Shown: positions 52,026 to 61,614 of the stretch, in pieces
Position numbering within the stretch: position 1 is the first letter of the stretch
How the letters are laid out: every line of letters starts with the position of its first letter
DNA from: Flavobacterium sp. I3-2
Lineage (GTDB): Bacteria; Bacteroidota; Bacteroidia; Flavobacteriales; Flavobacteriaceae
Direction: 5' to 3'
DNA: 64,000 bases
Assembly (NCBI RefSeq): GCF_013389595.1
Contig: NZ_CP058306.1
Span: forward strand, 682,001 to 746,000
Program-made: the position numbers and the translations under genes
The notes under the pieces: model-generated
The model's database searches: none
What the model was told of the DNA's origin: nothing
What the model saw: the letters and a program-made list of their open reading frames with translations, nothing else

Positions 52026-53567
52026 TTACATTTTCATCAACCATTTTCTCATAGAAACATCTTCGTTAATGATGTTTCTCAAATCAGAAATTGCAACACG
52101 TTCTTGCTCCATGGTATCTCTATGACGAATGGTAACTGTTTTATCTTCTAATGTTTGATGATCAACCGTAATACAGAAAGGTGTTCCTAATGCATCTTGG
52201 CGACGGTAACGACGACCAACCGCATCTTTTTCATCATAAGCCACATTGAAATCCCATTTTAAATCTTCGATGATTTCTCGAGCTACATCTGGTAAGCCAT
52301 CTTTTTTAACTAATGGTAAAACGGCTGCTTTTGTTGGAGCTAAAACTGCAGGTAATTTTAAAACTGTTCTTGTTGAACCATCTTCTAAAGTTTCTTCTTC
52401 TAAAGCTTTAGAGAAAACTGCCAAAAACATACGATCTAATCCAACAGACGTTTCTACCACATACGGAACGTAAGACGAATTTGATTCGTTGTCGAAAAAC
52501 TGTAATTTTTTTCCTGAGAATTGTTCGTGTGCTTTCAAATCGAAATCTGTACGAGAGTGAATCCCTTCTAGTTCTTTAAATCCGAATGGGAAGTTAAATT
52601 CAATATCAGCTGCAGCATTTGCATAATGAGCTAATTTCTCATGATCATGAAAACGGTAATTTTCTTTTCCTAAACCTAAAGACAAATGCCATCTTAAACG
52701 AGTTTCTTTCCAATACTCGTAATATTTCATTTCTTCTCCTGGTTTTACAAAAAATTGCATTTCCATTTGTTCGAATTCACGCATACGGAAAATAAACTGA
52801 CGTGCAACAATTTCATTACGGAAAGCCTTTCCTGTTTGAGCGATTCCAAAAGGAATTTTCATTCGTCCGGTTTTCTGAACGTTTAAAAAATTCACGAAAA
52901 TACCTTGAGCTGTTTCTGGACGTAAATATAAATCCATAGCCGAATCAGCAGAAGCACCTAATTTAGTTCCAAACATTAAATTAAACTGACGAACATCAGT
53001 CCAATTTTTTGAACCTGTTTCTGGATCAGCAATTCCTAATTCTTCAATCAGCAACTTAACATCTGCTAAGTCACCAGTTTCTAAACCATGAGCCATGCGT
53101 TCTAAAATCTCTTTCTTTTTAGAAAGATACTCTACAACTCTACCGTTTGTCGCAACAAATTGTTCTTCATCAAAAGATTCACCAAAACGCGCACGAGCTT
53201 TTTCGATTTCTTTTTGTGCTTTTTGCCAAAGTTTCTCGCAATAATCTTCAATTAAAACGTCCGCTCTATATCTTTTTTTAGAATCTTTATTATCAATTAA
53301 TGGATCATTAAAAGCATCCACGTGACCTGATGCTTTCCAAGTGGTTGGATGCATAAAAATTGAAGCATCAATACCTACAATATTTTCATGCATTTGAACC
53401 ATTGATTTCCACCAATATTCACGGATGTTTTTCTTTAATTCTACTCCATTTTGAGCATAATCGTAAACCGCGCTCAAACCATCGTAAATTTCGCTTGACG
53501 GAAAAATAAATCCATACTCTTTTGCGTGCGAAACTACATTCTTAAAAATATCTTCTTGTTTTGCCAT
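52026..53567 (-). CDS. glyS: Glycyl-tRNA synthetase (single-chain, alpha2 type)
   Basis: 513 residues. Class II features run in order: the N-terminal GFIFPSSEIYDGLSAVYDYAQNG, motif around ASIFMHPTTWKASGHVDAFNDP, motif 2 region FGIAQTGKAFRNEIVARQFIFRMREFEQMEMQFF, motif 3 region YVPYVVETSVGLDRM, and the C-terminal anticodon-binding domain from about 395 (VLPLVKKDGLPDVAREI to the end). This is the eukaryote-like homodimer form used by Bacteroidota, not the alpha2beta2 GlyQ/GlyS. It charges tRNA-Gly in the cytoplasm. The promoter box ends only four bases before the ATG, so a leaderless mRNA is likely. Confidence 0.97.
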   Translation of the reverse strand: MAKQEDIFKNVVSHAKEYGFIFPSSEIYDGLSAVYDYAQNGVELKKNIREYWWKSMVQMHENIVGIDASIFMHPTTWKASGHVDAFNDPLIDNKDSKKRYRADVLIEDYCEKLWQKAQKEIEKARARFGESFDEEQFVATNGRVVEYLSKKKEILERMAHGLETGDLADVKLLIEELGIADPETGSKNWTDVRQFNLMFGTKLGASADSAMDLYLRPETAQGIFVNFLNVQKTGRMKIPFGIAQTGKAFRNEIVARQFIFRMREFEQMEMQFFVKPGEEMKYYEYWKETRLRWHLSLGLGKENYRFHDHEKLAHYANAAADIEFNFPFGFKELEGIHSRTDFDLKAHEQFSGKKLQFFDNESNSSYVPYVVETSVGLDRMFLAVFSKALEEETLEDGSTRTVLKLPAVLAPTKAAVLPLVKKDGLPDVAREIIEDLKWDFNVAYDEKDAVGRRYRRQDALGTPFCITVDHQTLEDKTVTIRHRDTMEQERVAISDLRNIINEDVSMRKWLMKM

Positions 53568-53571
53568 AGTG

Positions 53572-53579
53572 CAAAAATA
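53572..53579 (-). promoter_or_regulatory. glyS -7 box placed for leaderless transcription
   Basis: TATTTTTG on the minus strand is followed by CACT and then the ATG at 53567. With the usual spacing from this box, the transcript would begin at or next to the start codon. No -33 match. Confidence 0.5.
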
Positions 53580-53672
53580 GCAAATAGTTTATAAATAATT
53601 GTTCTTTGTAAAAAATTAAAAACTTAGTTGATTTATTTTTTTGTAAATTAACAAAACCTAAAAACGAAGAAT

Positions 53673-54356
53673 ATGTTTCAACATCTATTCAATTTAATTT
53701 TTCCGAAAAAATGTCTTGGTTGTAATGAAACAATTATCAATACAAATCATTTTATATGTATTGAATGTTTACATAGTTTAGATTTTGTTGTTCCTGGAAA
53801 TGATTCTAATCCGACTTTACTTACTCGTTTTTTTGGAAAAATTCCACTAGTTAGCGCCAACGGATTATTATATTATGACAAAAAAGAAATTTCACACAAT
53901 CTAATACATGAGTTAAAATACAAAAACCAACAGAACATAGGTGTTCTATTTGCGGAATTGACTTATGAAAATTTTAAAAACCATCTTGCTTTCAGAAATA
54001 TTGACGAGCTAGTTTCAGTTCCACTTCATAAAAAAAAAGAGAGAGAACGAGGTTATAATCAAATTGATTCTTTTGGTAATCGATTATCTGAATTAACTGG
54101 AATTCCTTATAATAAAAAAAGATTAATTCGAAATTTTTATACAACTCCACAAGCAAAGAAAAAAAATCTATTTCTACGAAGCGCTTTAAAAACGGATTTA
54201 TTTACAGTTTGTTTTGACGAATCTGATCATGGTAAACATTTTATGATTCTTGATGATGTTGTGACCACTGGTTCTACAATAGAAATCTTGGGAAAAGAAT
54301 TACTAAAAATACCCGATTGTAAAATAAGTACATTTTTTATAGCTGTGACGAAATAA
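53673..54356 (+). CDS. comF: ComF family phosphoribosyltransferase-like protein
   Basis: 227 residues. An N-terminal four-cysteine zinc motif (CLGCNETIINTNHFICIECL, about 14-33) is followed by the ELKYKNQQNIGVLFAEL helix, VPLHKKKERERGYNQ (the ComF/GntX signature) and the PRPP-binding loop FMILDDVVTTGSTIE near the C-terminus. ComF-type proteins take part in DNA uptake in naturally competent bacteria; in others the role is unknown. Cytoplasmic. It is divergent from glyS and sits 62 bp before a lipoprotein gene. Confidence 0.9.
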   Translation: MFQHLFNLIFPKKCLGCNETIINTNHFICIECLHSLDFVVPGNDSNPTLLTRFFGKIPLVSANGLLYYDKKEISHNLIHELKYKNQQNIGVLFAELTYENFKNHLAFRNIDELVSVPLHKKKERERGYNQIDSFGNRLSELTGIPYNKKRLIRNFYTTPQAKKKNLFLRSALKTDLFTVCFDESDHGKHFMILDDVVTTGSTIEILGKELLKIPDCKISTFFIAVTK

Positions 54357-54418
54357 CATCGCATAAAACATTTTTAAACTCTAAAATAAAATAGTTACTT
54401 TGTAGAAATTTGTAATTA

Positions 54419-56023
54419 ATGAAATTTCTAACATACACACTTGCAATCTTTTTTGTTTCATGCTTACTTTTAACAAGTTGTGCAAAACGCGGTTATATTA
54501 CTGGAGGAGCTGCGGATACACTTGCGCCAGTTGTTTTGAAATGTATCCCTGAAAATTTTTCAACGAATTTTGATGCCAAAGAAATAAAAATCACATTTGA
54601 TGAATATATTAAATTAAACAAAATCAATCAAAATTTAATCATTTCACCTCCTTTTAATACACAACCAGAAATCATTCCAGCAGGTGCTGCAACTAAAACA
54701 ATTACAATAAAACTTTTAGATTCACTAAAATCAAACACTACCTATAGTTTTAATTTTGGTCAAAGTATTGCTGATAATAATGAAGGGAATATTCTAACTG
54801 ATTTTAAATATATTTTTTCAACTGGTAGCTATATTGATTCTTTAAAAATCAAAGGCTCAATAAAAGAAAGTTATAATTTCAAAAAAGATAATTTTGTTTC
54901 AGTAATGTTGTATGATGCAACGACTTTTAACGATTCGACTGTTTATAAAGAAAAACCAATCTACATCACAAACACTTTAGACAGCTTGACCACCTTCTCA
55001 ATAGAAAATATAAAAGAAGGTTCATATTATTTAGTTGCGATGAAAGACCGAAATGGCAACAACAAATTTGAACCAAAGACAGAGAAAATCGGATTTTTTG
55101 GAGGACCTATTCAATTACCAAACGATTCTTTAAGAGAATTAGTTTTATTTAAAGAAGAAAAACTTCCGTCAGTATCAAAACCCTCTATGGTTAGTCAAAA
55201 CAAATGGTTGGTTCCTTTTGAAGGAGATTATAAAAACTTAGAAATTGAAGCCTTAGCGAACAATAGACCAATTGATGTAAGATTTTCTAAGATTCAAGAA
55301 AAAGATTCGGTTCATATTTTTATTCCAAAGATTGCTTACGATTCGATTCAGTTTAATTTTAAAAATGGTAATTACGAGAAATCATTCGTCAATAAACCAC
55401 GAAAATTAAAAGAGATTGATTCGCTTAGTATTTCTTTTAACAAGAACGGAAACATTGATTTTACAGATAAAATTGAACTTTTAACTTCTACACCAGTTCA
55501 ATCTTTTGATATTAAAAAGATGAATTTAATCAACAAGGATTCTATTCAAGTTCCTTTCAATATCATCAATGACGAATTGAATTTGAAAATGATTATTGAT
55601 TTTGAAAAACTTGAAAATCAAAAATATTCATTTGAAATGTTACCAGGTGCAATTGTCGATTTTTACAACAAATCAAACGATAGTTTATCAACTACTTTTC
55701 AGACTGATGCTTATACCAAATTTGGAAATCTAACATTGACTTTAGGAAACACTTCACAATTTCCATTGATTATTGAATTGCTCAACGAGAAGGAACAAAT
55801 TATTGCATTTAAAATAATTGAAGAAAATAATCCGGTTGAATTTCCGAATTTAAAGCCAAGTAAATATTTTGTTCGAATTATAGTTGATGAAAACAAAAAT
55901 GGAAAATTTGACACTGGAAATTATCTTTTAAAACAACAACCAGAAAAAGTTTATCTGTTTGAAAAACCAATTGATGTACGAGCCAATTGGGAAGTTAATG
56001 AAACATTAGTCATACCAAATTAG
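54419..56023 (+). CDS. Big_5 (Ig-like) domain lipoprotein
   Basis: 534 residues. A lipobox LLLTSC places the lipidated cysteine at residue 21; the following AKRG lacks the acidic export signal used for surface lipoproteins in Bacteroidota, so a periplasmic-facing anchor is likely. Residues about 30-135 match the Big_5 Ig-like fold (DTLAPVVLKCIPENFSTNF ... ITFDEYIKL, NTTYSFNFGQSIADNNEGN). Two later segments carry KDRNGNNKFEPKTEKIGFF and VDENKNGKFDTGNYLLKQQPE, which look like a repeated calcium-style DxNxNGxF loop. It is a common but uncharacterised flavobacterial envelope protein. A shared terminator separates it from the convergent amidase. Confidence 0.85.
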   Translation: MKFLTYTLAIFFVSCLLLTSCAKRGYITGGAADTLAPVVLKCIPENFSTNFDAKEIKITFDEYIKLNKINQNLIISPPFNTQPEIIPAGAATKTITIKLLDSLKSNTTYSFNFGQSIADNNEGNILTDFKYIFSTGSYIDSLKIKGSIKESYNFKKDNFVSVMLYDATTFNDSTVYKEKPIYITNTLDSLTTFSIENIKEGSYYLVAMKDRNGNNKFEPKTEKIGFFGGPIQLPNDSLRELVLFKEEKLPSVSKPSMVSQNKWLVPFEGDYKNLEIEALANNRPIDVRFSKIQEKDSVHIFIPKIAYDSIQFNFKNGNYEKSFVNKPRKLKEIDSLSISFNKNGNIDFTDKIELLTSTPVQSFDIKKMNLINKDSIQVPFNIINDELNLKMIIDFEKLENQKYSFEMLPGAIVDFYNKSNDSLSTTFQTDAYTKFGNLTLTLGNTSQFPLIIELLNEKEQIIAFKIIEENNPVEFPNLKPSKYFVRIIVDENKNGKFDTGNYLLKQQPEKVYLFEKPIDVRANWEVNETLVIPN

Positions 56024-56027
56024 TATA

Positions 56028-56055
56028 AAAAAACCGAGCTTTTAAACTCGGTTTT
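56028..56055. terminator. Bidirectional terminator between lipoprotein and amidase genes
   Basis: AAACCGAG/CTCGGTTT stem with flanking A and T runs on both sides of a CTTTTAAA loop. Confidence 0.85.
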
Positions 56056-56060
56056 TGTTT

Positions 56061-56828
56061 TTATCTAATTTTAAATTGATCAGCGTCGTCTAAAAAAGCA
56101 AAACGATTTCGAGCTTTTTCTAAACCCTCTTTTTGCAAAGTAACAATAACAATTTGTTCATCAATCATTGGTTCTTGAATGAATTGCCCCATATAATCAA
56201 TCACCTGAGAATGCCCTGAATATTTATTTTCTAAAGCATCTTTTCCACTTCTATTCACAGCAACAACAAAACTCATATTTTCTATTGCTCGAGCCTTTAA
56301 AAGTGTATCCCAAGCATAAATACGCTGGTCTGGCCAAGAAGCCACATAAATCAACAAATCGTAAGCTTTGTCAACAATACGAGAATAAACTGGAAAACGT
56401 AAATCGTAACAAATCAACGGGCAAATATTCCAACCTTTATAATTGACAATTAATTTATCATTTCCTGGCTCATAGACATTTTCTTCTCCAGTTAAAGAGA
56501 ACAAATGCTTCTTATTATAGGTTTTATAATTTCCGTCAGGAAAAACAAAAAACAAACGGTTGTAATACTTTTCATTTTCTGAGATTACTAAACTCCCTGT
56601 AATGGCAATGTTTTGGGACTTTGCAGTTTCAATCATCCATTTAATGGCTTTACCATTTTCAGTTTCAGAAACCAAATCAGGCTTCATTGTAAATCCCGTA
56701 GAAAACATTTCGGGTAGAACTACCAAATCTACATCTGATTCTAATTGATCTATTTTAGCAGTTAAGGTTTGAATATTTATATCAATATTTTCCCATACTG
56801 GCGCATATTGAATTAAAGCAATTTTCAT
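56061..56828 (-). CDS. Nitrilase-superfamily omega-amidase
   Basis: 255 residues. The catalytic triad is present: E40 (VVLPEMFSTGFTM), K106 (YNKKHLF) and C140 (CPLICYDLRFPVYSR). MFSTGF and DLRFPV fit the YafV/Nit2 omega-amidase group, which hydrolyses alpha-ketoglutaramate or alpha-ketosuccinamate formed by glutamine and methionine-salvage transaminases. Cytoplasmic. The gene is monocistronic, convergent with the lipoprotein gene, and its start is 52 bp after the stop of the upstream 283-aa gene on the same side. Confidence 0.9.
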   Translation of the reverse strand: MKIALIQYAPVWENIDINIQTLTAKIDQLESDVDLVVLPEMFSTGFTMKPDLVSETENGKAIKWMIETAKSQNIAITGSLVISENEKYYNRLFFVFPDGNYKTYNKKHLFSLTGEENVYEPGNDKLIVNYKGWNICPLICYDLRFPVYSRIVDKAYDLLIYVASWPDQRIYAWDTLLKARAIENMSFVVAVNRSGKDALENKYSGHSQVIDYMGQFIQEPMIDEQIVIVTLQKEGLEKARNRFAFLDDADQFKIR

Positions 56829-56880
56829 AGTAATTATTTAAAATGCAAAAATACGGAATAGTATATTTGCATTGAAATCA

Positions 56881-57732
56881 TTACTTTTTACAATTAAATT
56901 CTAGATATTTTTGATACATGTATTCAAAAATTCCTTCATAATATCTTGCACTATTTTCTTGAACAAGATATTGGTTACTAATTTTATTTTTCTTATTTTC
57001 TTTAGCTTCTTCTTTAATCATTTTTTTAAAAGCTGCTTTATATTCTTTCTTTGCCTTTTTAAATTCTTTAAACTCAATTGAACTTTTATCTTCTAAAAGC
57101 GTTAGATAATCTAGAAAAGCTTGACAATCGCTTCCCATATATTTAAAATAATTAACTACGCGATTATGTATAATCATACTCCAAGGATTTATAGAAACAA
57201 CTTCATTCTTATTAGGTGATTTGATAAAATAATATGGTGTGTACATAACAGTTTTACCTCGTTCTGTAGCTCTCATAAAAATTCTATAACGTTTAAAACC
57301 TGTTAGATTATTGGATTGGAAAAACATTTTTTTGGGGTTATCATAATCTATTTTAAGGGTTTTGGCATTAATATCGTACATAGTAGTTCTATCATAGATA
57401 ATAAATCCATTTTCAACATTTTTAAAAATGACTTGAGAAATTGTCATTACATCAATTTCTTTATACTCAGTTTCATTTTCAGATGGTTTAAATAATATAT
57501 TATCTACAATTAATTCAGGATTTGAAAATGCATTTGAATTAGACCCCATAGCAACAGCACGAAGTATTTTATTTTTCGGTTTATTATTCTTAACAAATCC
57601 ATCTTTAACAGATCCGTCTTCAAAAACTATAGTAACAGGATTTTCAGATTCTTCATTTGAGTTTAAATGAATAAACTGTGCATTAGCATTAAAAGCTAAA
57701 AAAAACAGTACCATTTGTAAATAATTCTTCAT
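56881..57732 (-). CDS. Secreted hypothetical protein
   Basis: 283 residues with a signal peptide ending FNANAQ (about residue 18). No family is recognised. The N-terminal half is beta-rich (VTIVFEDGSVKDGFVKNNKP) and looks like many flavobacterial periplasmic proteins that carry a guided beta domain. The C-terminal half is helical and strongly basic (EFKKAKKEYKAAFKKMIKEEAKENKKNK), ending EFNCKK, with cysteines at QAFLD-adjacent and C-terminal positions. It is next to the sdh operon but separated from it by a terminator, so it is probably transcribed on its own. Function unknown. Confidence 0.75.
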   Translation of the reverse strand: MKNYLQMVLFFLAFNANAQFIHLNSNEESENPVTIVFEDGSVKDGFVKNNKPKNKILRAVAMGSNSNAFSNPELIVDNILFKPSENETEYKEIDVMTISQVIFKNVENGFIIYDRTTMYDINAKTLKIDYDNPKKMFFQSNNLTGFKRYRIFMRATERGKTVMYTPYYFIKSPNKNEVVSINPWSMIIHNRVVNYFKYMGSDCQAFLDYLTLLEDKSSIEFKEFKKAKKEYKAAFKKMIKEEAKENKKNKISNQYLVQENSARYYEGIFEYMYQKYLEFNCKK

Positions 57733-57757
57733 AAAATAGAGTTGGTTTAAAATAAAA

Positions 57758-57784
57758 AAAGCTCTCTATTGCATAGAGAGCTTT
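57758..57784 (-). terminator. Terminator of the sdhCAB operon
   Basis: AAAGCTCTCTAT pairs perfectly with ATAGAGAGCTTT around a 3-base loop; seven or more T follow on the minus strand. Located 26 bp beyond the sdhB stop. Confidence 0.92.
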
Positions 57785-57809
57785 AAATATAATGATAATT
57801 TTTAACAAA

Positions 57810-58553
57810 TTATTTAATAGAAGCTGATAAATATTCACGATTCATACGAGCAATGTTTTCTAAAGAAATTCCTTTAGGACATTCAACTTCACAAGCACCT
57901 GTATTTGTACAGTTACCAAAACCTTCGTTATCCATAGCTTCAACCATGTTTAACACACGTTCAGTAGCTTCAATTCTACCTTGAGGTAACAAAGCAAACT
58001 GAGAAACTTTTGCAGAAACGAATAACATTGCTGAAGAGTTTTTACAAGTTGCAACACAAGCACCACATCCGATACAAGTTGCAGCATCGAAAGAACGGTC
58101 TGCATCGTGTTTGTTAACTGGAATATTGTTTGCATCTTGCGTATTTCCTGATGTATTTACAGAAATAAATCCACCTGCATGTTGAATACGATCAAAAGAA
58201 GAACGGTCTACAACTAAATCTTTAATTACTGGGAATGCTTTAGCTCTCCAAGGTTCGATATAAATTGTATCGCCTTCTTTGAATTTACGCATATGTAATT
58301 GACAAGTTGTAATTCCGCGATCTGGACCGTGTGCTTCACCATTAATAAATAAAGAACACATTCCACAAATACCTTCACGACAATCGTGATCAAAAGCAAC
58401 TGGTTCGTCACCTTTCTCAACAAGCTCATTGTTTAAAACATCAAGCATTTCTAAGAAAGACATATCTGGTTCAATACCGCCGATTTTATAATCGACCATT
58501 TGACCTTTATCTTGTGCGTTTTTTTGACGCCAAATTTTTAATGTAAGATTCAT
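57810..58553 (-). CDS. sdhB: Succinate dehydrogenase/fumarate reductase iron-sulfur subunit
   Basis: 247 residues. The plant-type [2Fe-2S] cysteines are C58, C63, C66 and C84 ([12 protein letters not shown] ... TTCQLH). The [4Fe-4S] set is C160, C163, C166 (CIGCGAC) with C225 of the last group, and the [3Fe-4S] set is C170, C215 and C221 ([17 protein letters not shown]). It passes electrons from the FAD of SdhA to the quinone site at the inner membrane. It is the last gene of sdhCAB. The gap to sdhA (about 80 bp) is larger than the others in the operon and carries dispersed repeats. Confidence 0.96.
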   Translation of the reverse strand: MNLTLKIWRQKNAQDKGQMVDYKIGGIEPDMSFLEMLDVLNNELVEKGDEPVAFDHDCREGICGMCSLFINGEAHGPDRGITTCQLHMRKFKEGDTIYIEPWRAKAFPVIKDLVVDRSSFDRIQHAGGFISVNTSGNTQDANNIPVNKHDADRSFDAATCIGCGACVATCKNSSAMLFVSAKVSQFALLPQGRIEATERVLNMVEAMDNEGFGNCTNTGACEVECPKGISLENIARMNREYLSASIK

Positions 58554-58634
58554 CTTGACTAGTTTTTAAAGTCTTAAAGTCATAAGTCTTAAAGCCAGGG
58601 CATTATAACTTTTGACGTTTAACTTTTGACTAAA
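58554..58634. repeat. Dispersed repeat segment between sdhA and sdhB
   Basis: Contains two copies of AACTTTTGAC-type units (58607-58631) that match 23316-23340 at 23 of 25 positions, and on its left two AAGTCTTAAAG-type units (58568-58594). It sits inside an operon, unlike the other copy at 23.3 kb. On the minus strand it leaves sdhB with a long untranslated spacer. Confidence 0.65.
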
Positions 58635-60635
58635 TTATTTATAACTACGAGTTACCATTTTAATGTTTTCGTAAACTAAGTCTTCTTTATGAAGAACAGC
58701 TTCTCTAGGATTACCTTTGTATTCCCATGCAGCTACATAAGCGAAGTTTGCGTCATCACGTTGCGCTTCACCTTCAGCAGTTTGATGCTCTTCACGGAAG
58801 TGACCACCACAAGATTCCTCACGGTGTAAAGCATCTTTAGCAAACAATTCTCCTAATTCAAGGAAATCGGCAACACGTAAAGCTTTTTCTAATTCTTGGT
58901 TGAAAGAGTTAGCTGTTCCAGAAACTTTTACATTTTTATAGAAATCTTCTCTAATAGCAGCAATTTCGTCCATAGCTTCAGTTAAACCTTTAGCGTTACG
59001 AGCCATACCAACATTATTCCACATTACTTTTCCAAGTTTTTTATGGAAATAATCAACTGAATGTGAACCATTATTGCTCATTAAATGATCAATTAATGAT
59101 TTTACATTTTTTTCAGCTTCGTCAAATTCAGGTGTATCCGTAGGAATTTTTCCTGTACGGATATCATCAGCTAAGTAGTTACCAATTGTATATGGCAATA
59201 CGAAATAACCATCAGCTAAACCTTGCATTAAAGCAGAAGCTCCTAAACGGTTTGCACCGTGATCAGAGAAGTTAGCCTCTCCAATACAGTAACATCCTTC
59301 GATAGTCGTCATTAAGTTATAATCAACCCATACTCCACCCATTGTGTAGTGAACTGCAGGATAAATCATCATTGGAGTTGTATACGGATCCTCATCTACA
59401 ATTTTGTAGTACATTTGGAATAAGTTACCGTATTTATTTTCAACTACTTTTTGACCTAAATCATAAACTAATTTAGCATCATTTTCGTCTAAATGGTGAA
59501 TACGAGCTTGTTCTTTACCATAACGATCAATTGCAGCAGCGAAATCTAAATAAACAGCTTCTCCTGTTGCGTTAACACCGAAACCAGCATCACAACGTTC
59601 TTTAGCCGCACGTGAAGCAACGTCACGAGGTACTAAGTTTCCGAAAGATGGATAACGACGCTCTAAGTAATAATCTCTGTCAGCTTCAGCTAAATCAGTA
59701 GGTTTCTTTTTACCTTCACGAATTGCTTGAGCATCTTCTAATTTTGCAGGAACCCAAATACGTCCATCATTACGTAAAGATTCAGACATCAAAGTTAATT
59801 TTGATTGGTGATCTCCAGTAACAGGAATACAAGTTGGGTGAATTTGTGTATAACAAGGGTTTGCGAAATATGCTCCTTTTTTATGGATTTTCCAAGCAGC
59901 AGTTACGTTAGATCCCATTGCATTTGTTGACAAGAAGAAAACGTTTCCGTATCCACCTGTAGCAATAACTACAGCATGAGCAGAATGACGTTCTAATTCT
60001 CCAGTAATTAAGTTACGAGCAATAATACCACGTGCTTTTCCACCAACTAATACAACATCTAACATTTCGTGACGGTTGTACATTTTGATTTTTCCACGAC
60101 CGATTTGACGGTTCATTGCAGAATAAGCACCTAATAATAATTGTTGTCCTGTTTGTCCTTTAGCATAGAAAGTACGAGAAACTTGCGTTCCACCGAATGA
60201 ACGGTTATCTAATAAACCTCCATATTCACGAGCTAATGGCACACCTTGAGCTACACATTGGTCAATGATGTTTACAGAAACTTCAGCTAAACGGTGAACG
60301 TTTGCTTCACGAGCACGGTAATCTCCACCTTTTACAGTATCATAAAATAATCTGTAGATTGAGTCACCGTCACCTTGATAGTTTTTTGCTGCGTTGATAC
60401 CTCCTTGAGCTGCAATTGAGTGCGCACGACGAGGAGAATCTTGGTAACAAAAAGCTTTTACGTTATATCCTAACTCAGCTAAAGTAGCAGCTGCAGAACC
60501 ACCTGCTAAACCAGTACCAACAACAATAACATCAATATTACGTTTGTTTGCAGGATTCACTAAGTTAATATGATCTTTATAATCTGTCCATTTCGTATCG
60601 ATTGGACCTTGAGGTATTTTATTATCTAAACTCAT
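58635..60635 (-). CDS. sdhA: Succinate dehydrogenase/fumarate reductase flavoprotein subunit
   Basis: 666 residues. The FAD dinucleotide site [21 protein letters not shown] is followed by [19 protein letters not shown], where the His is the usual covalent FAD site, and by the catalytic region with [27 protein letters not shown], and [11 protein letters not shown]. It oxidises succinate to fumarate in the TCA cycle, or reduces fumarate under low oxygen. The start is the ATG at 60635 ([10 protein letters not shown]); a TTG two codons upstream is possible but less likely. It is 19 bp after sdhC and before sdhB. The length and sequence fit the type B enzyme of Bacteroidota. Confidence 0.96.
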   Translation of the reverse strand: MSLDNKIPQGPIDTKWTDYKDHINLVNPANKRNIDVIVVGTGLAGGSAAATLAELGYNVKAFCYQDSPRRAHSIAAQGGINAAKNYQGDGDSIYRLFYDTVKGGDYRAREANVHRLAEVSVNIIDQCVAQGVPLAREYGGLLDNRSFGGTQVSRTFYAKGQTGQQLLLGAYSAMNRQIGRGKIKMYNRHEMLDVVLVGGKARGIIARNLITGELERHSAHAVVIATGGYGNVFFLSTNAMGSNVTAAWKIHKKGAYFANPCYTQIHPTCIPVTGDHQSKLTLMSESLRNDGRIWVPAKLEDAQAIREGKKKPTDLAEADRDYYLERRYPSFGNLVPRDVASRAAKERCDAGFGVNATGEAVYLDFAAAIDRYGKEQARIHHLDENDAKLVYDLGQKVVENKYGNLFQMYYKIVDEDPYTTPMMIYPAVHYTMGGVWVDYNLMTTIEGCYCIGEANFSDHGANRLGASALMQGLADGYFVLPYTIGNYLADDIRTGKIPTDTPEFDEAEKNVKSLIDHLMSNNGSHSVDYFHKKLGKVMWNNVGMARNAKGLTEAMDEIAAIREDFYKNVKVSGTANSFNQELEKALRVADFLELGELFAKDALHREESCGGHFREEHQTAEGEAQRDDANFAYVAAWEYKGNPREAVLHKEDLVYENIKMVTRSYK

Positions 60636-60654
60636 AATCAATTATCTTTTTAGA

Positions 60655-61479
60655 TTACTTAACAAAATGAAGGTATAATGGAATAATAGCAAATAACGCA
60701 GGAACGATATAAGCAAATCCTAAACCAATTACATTAATTAACCCGTTATATTTAGGATTATTAGCTCCTAAAGATTGGAAAGCACTACGGAAACCGTGTG
60801 ATAAATGGAAAGCTAAAACTACCATTGATAACACATAGAATAACGTAAATACTAATCCGTAAGTTGGATCTTTGAAGAAATCAACTGTGATTTTGTATAA
60901 ATCTTTGTACCCTTCTGCAAATTTAATATCAGAACCAGGAATGTAAAATTCTTTTCCATTCTTTAATTCTAATTGACCCATCTGAACTTGAGCTGCATCA
61001 ACAAAACTACCCGTTGTTGTGTTATAAACAACACTTTGTCCCATTGGGTTAGTCAACGTTTGAGTTTGTAAAGGCATTTCAGCAAAATGCATTTTAGCCC
61101 AGAAATTCACCATGTGAGTAGCGATAAAAACCAATAACAAGGTTCCTAGAACAGCCATATTTCTTGATGCCCAAGTACTATTTGCTGCCGCATTGTTTTT
61201 TGCATAACCAACTGGTCTTGCTTTTTTGTTTTGTATTGTCAATAAAATACCATCGATAGCATGGAATAAAATTGAAATATACGTAACATAAGATAAAACT
61301 TTTATCGCAGGATTTGTAGTCATGAAGTAAGCATATTGATTGAACTGCAAATCAGTTCCAAAAATCAACTGTAAGTTACCCACTAAGTGACCTATCAAAA
61401 ACACGCATAAAAATAAACCCGTAAGTGCCATCCAGTATTTCTTACCGATTGACGACTTTAAAAGTGCAGATTTTGCCAT
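60655..61479 (-). CDS. sdhC: Succinate dehydrogenase cytochrome b subunit
   Basis: 274 residues, a type B membrane anchor with five hydrophobic helices (starting YWMALTGLFLCVFLIGHLVGNLQ, VLSYVTYISILFHAIDGILLTI, AVLGTLLLVFIATHMVNFWA, LVFTLFYVLSMVVLAFHLSHGF, and the C-terminal IVPALFAIIPLYLHFV). Histidines in GHLVGN, FHAIDG, THMVNFW and FHLSHG fit the two heme b ligands. A hydrophilic stretch of about 70 residues (130-200, MPLQTQTLTNPMGQSV ... FAEGYKDLY) between helices 3 and 4 makes it longer than the approximately 200-residue canonical form. It anchors SdhAB and reduces menaquinone. First gene of the operon. Confidence 0.93.
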   Translation of the reverse strand: MAKSALLKSSIGKKYWMALTGLFLCVFLIGHLVGNLQLIFGTDLQFNQYAYFMTTNPAIKVLSYVTYISILFHAIDGILLTIQNKKARPVGYAKNNAAANSTWASRNMAVLGTLLLVFIATHMVNFWAKMHFAEMPLQTQTLTNPMGQSVVYNTTTGSFVDAAQVQMGQLELKNGKEFYIPGSDIKFAEGYKDLYKITVDFFKDPTYGLVFTLFYVLSMVVLAFHLSHGFRSAFQSLGANNPKYNGLINVIGLGFAYIVPALFAIIPLYLHFVK

Positions 61480-61518
61480 AATGTAATTTTAGTAGTTTTT
61501 TTCCTTAAAAAAATCATA

Positions 61519-61550
61519 CAAAAGTAAGGCTATTTACAAAAACAAGCAAA
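61519..61550 (-). promoter_or_regulatory. sdhCAB promoter
   Basis: On the minus strand TTTG (61547-61550) is followed after 20 bases by TACTTTTG (61519-61526), a good fit to the Bacteroidota promoter. The ATG of sdhC is 40 bp downstream. Confidence 0.65.
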
Positions 61551-61614
61551 GTAATTTGTTCTAATTGTTACGTATTTAAAATGATTACAAATAAGAACCC
61601 ATTCAAGCAAAACA

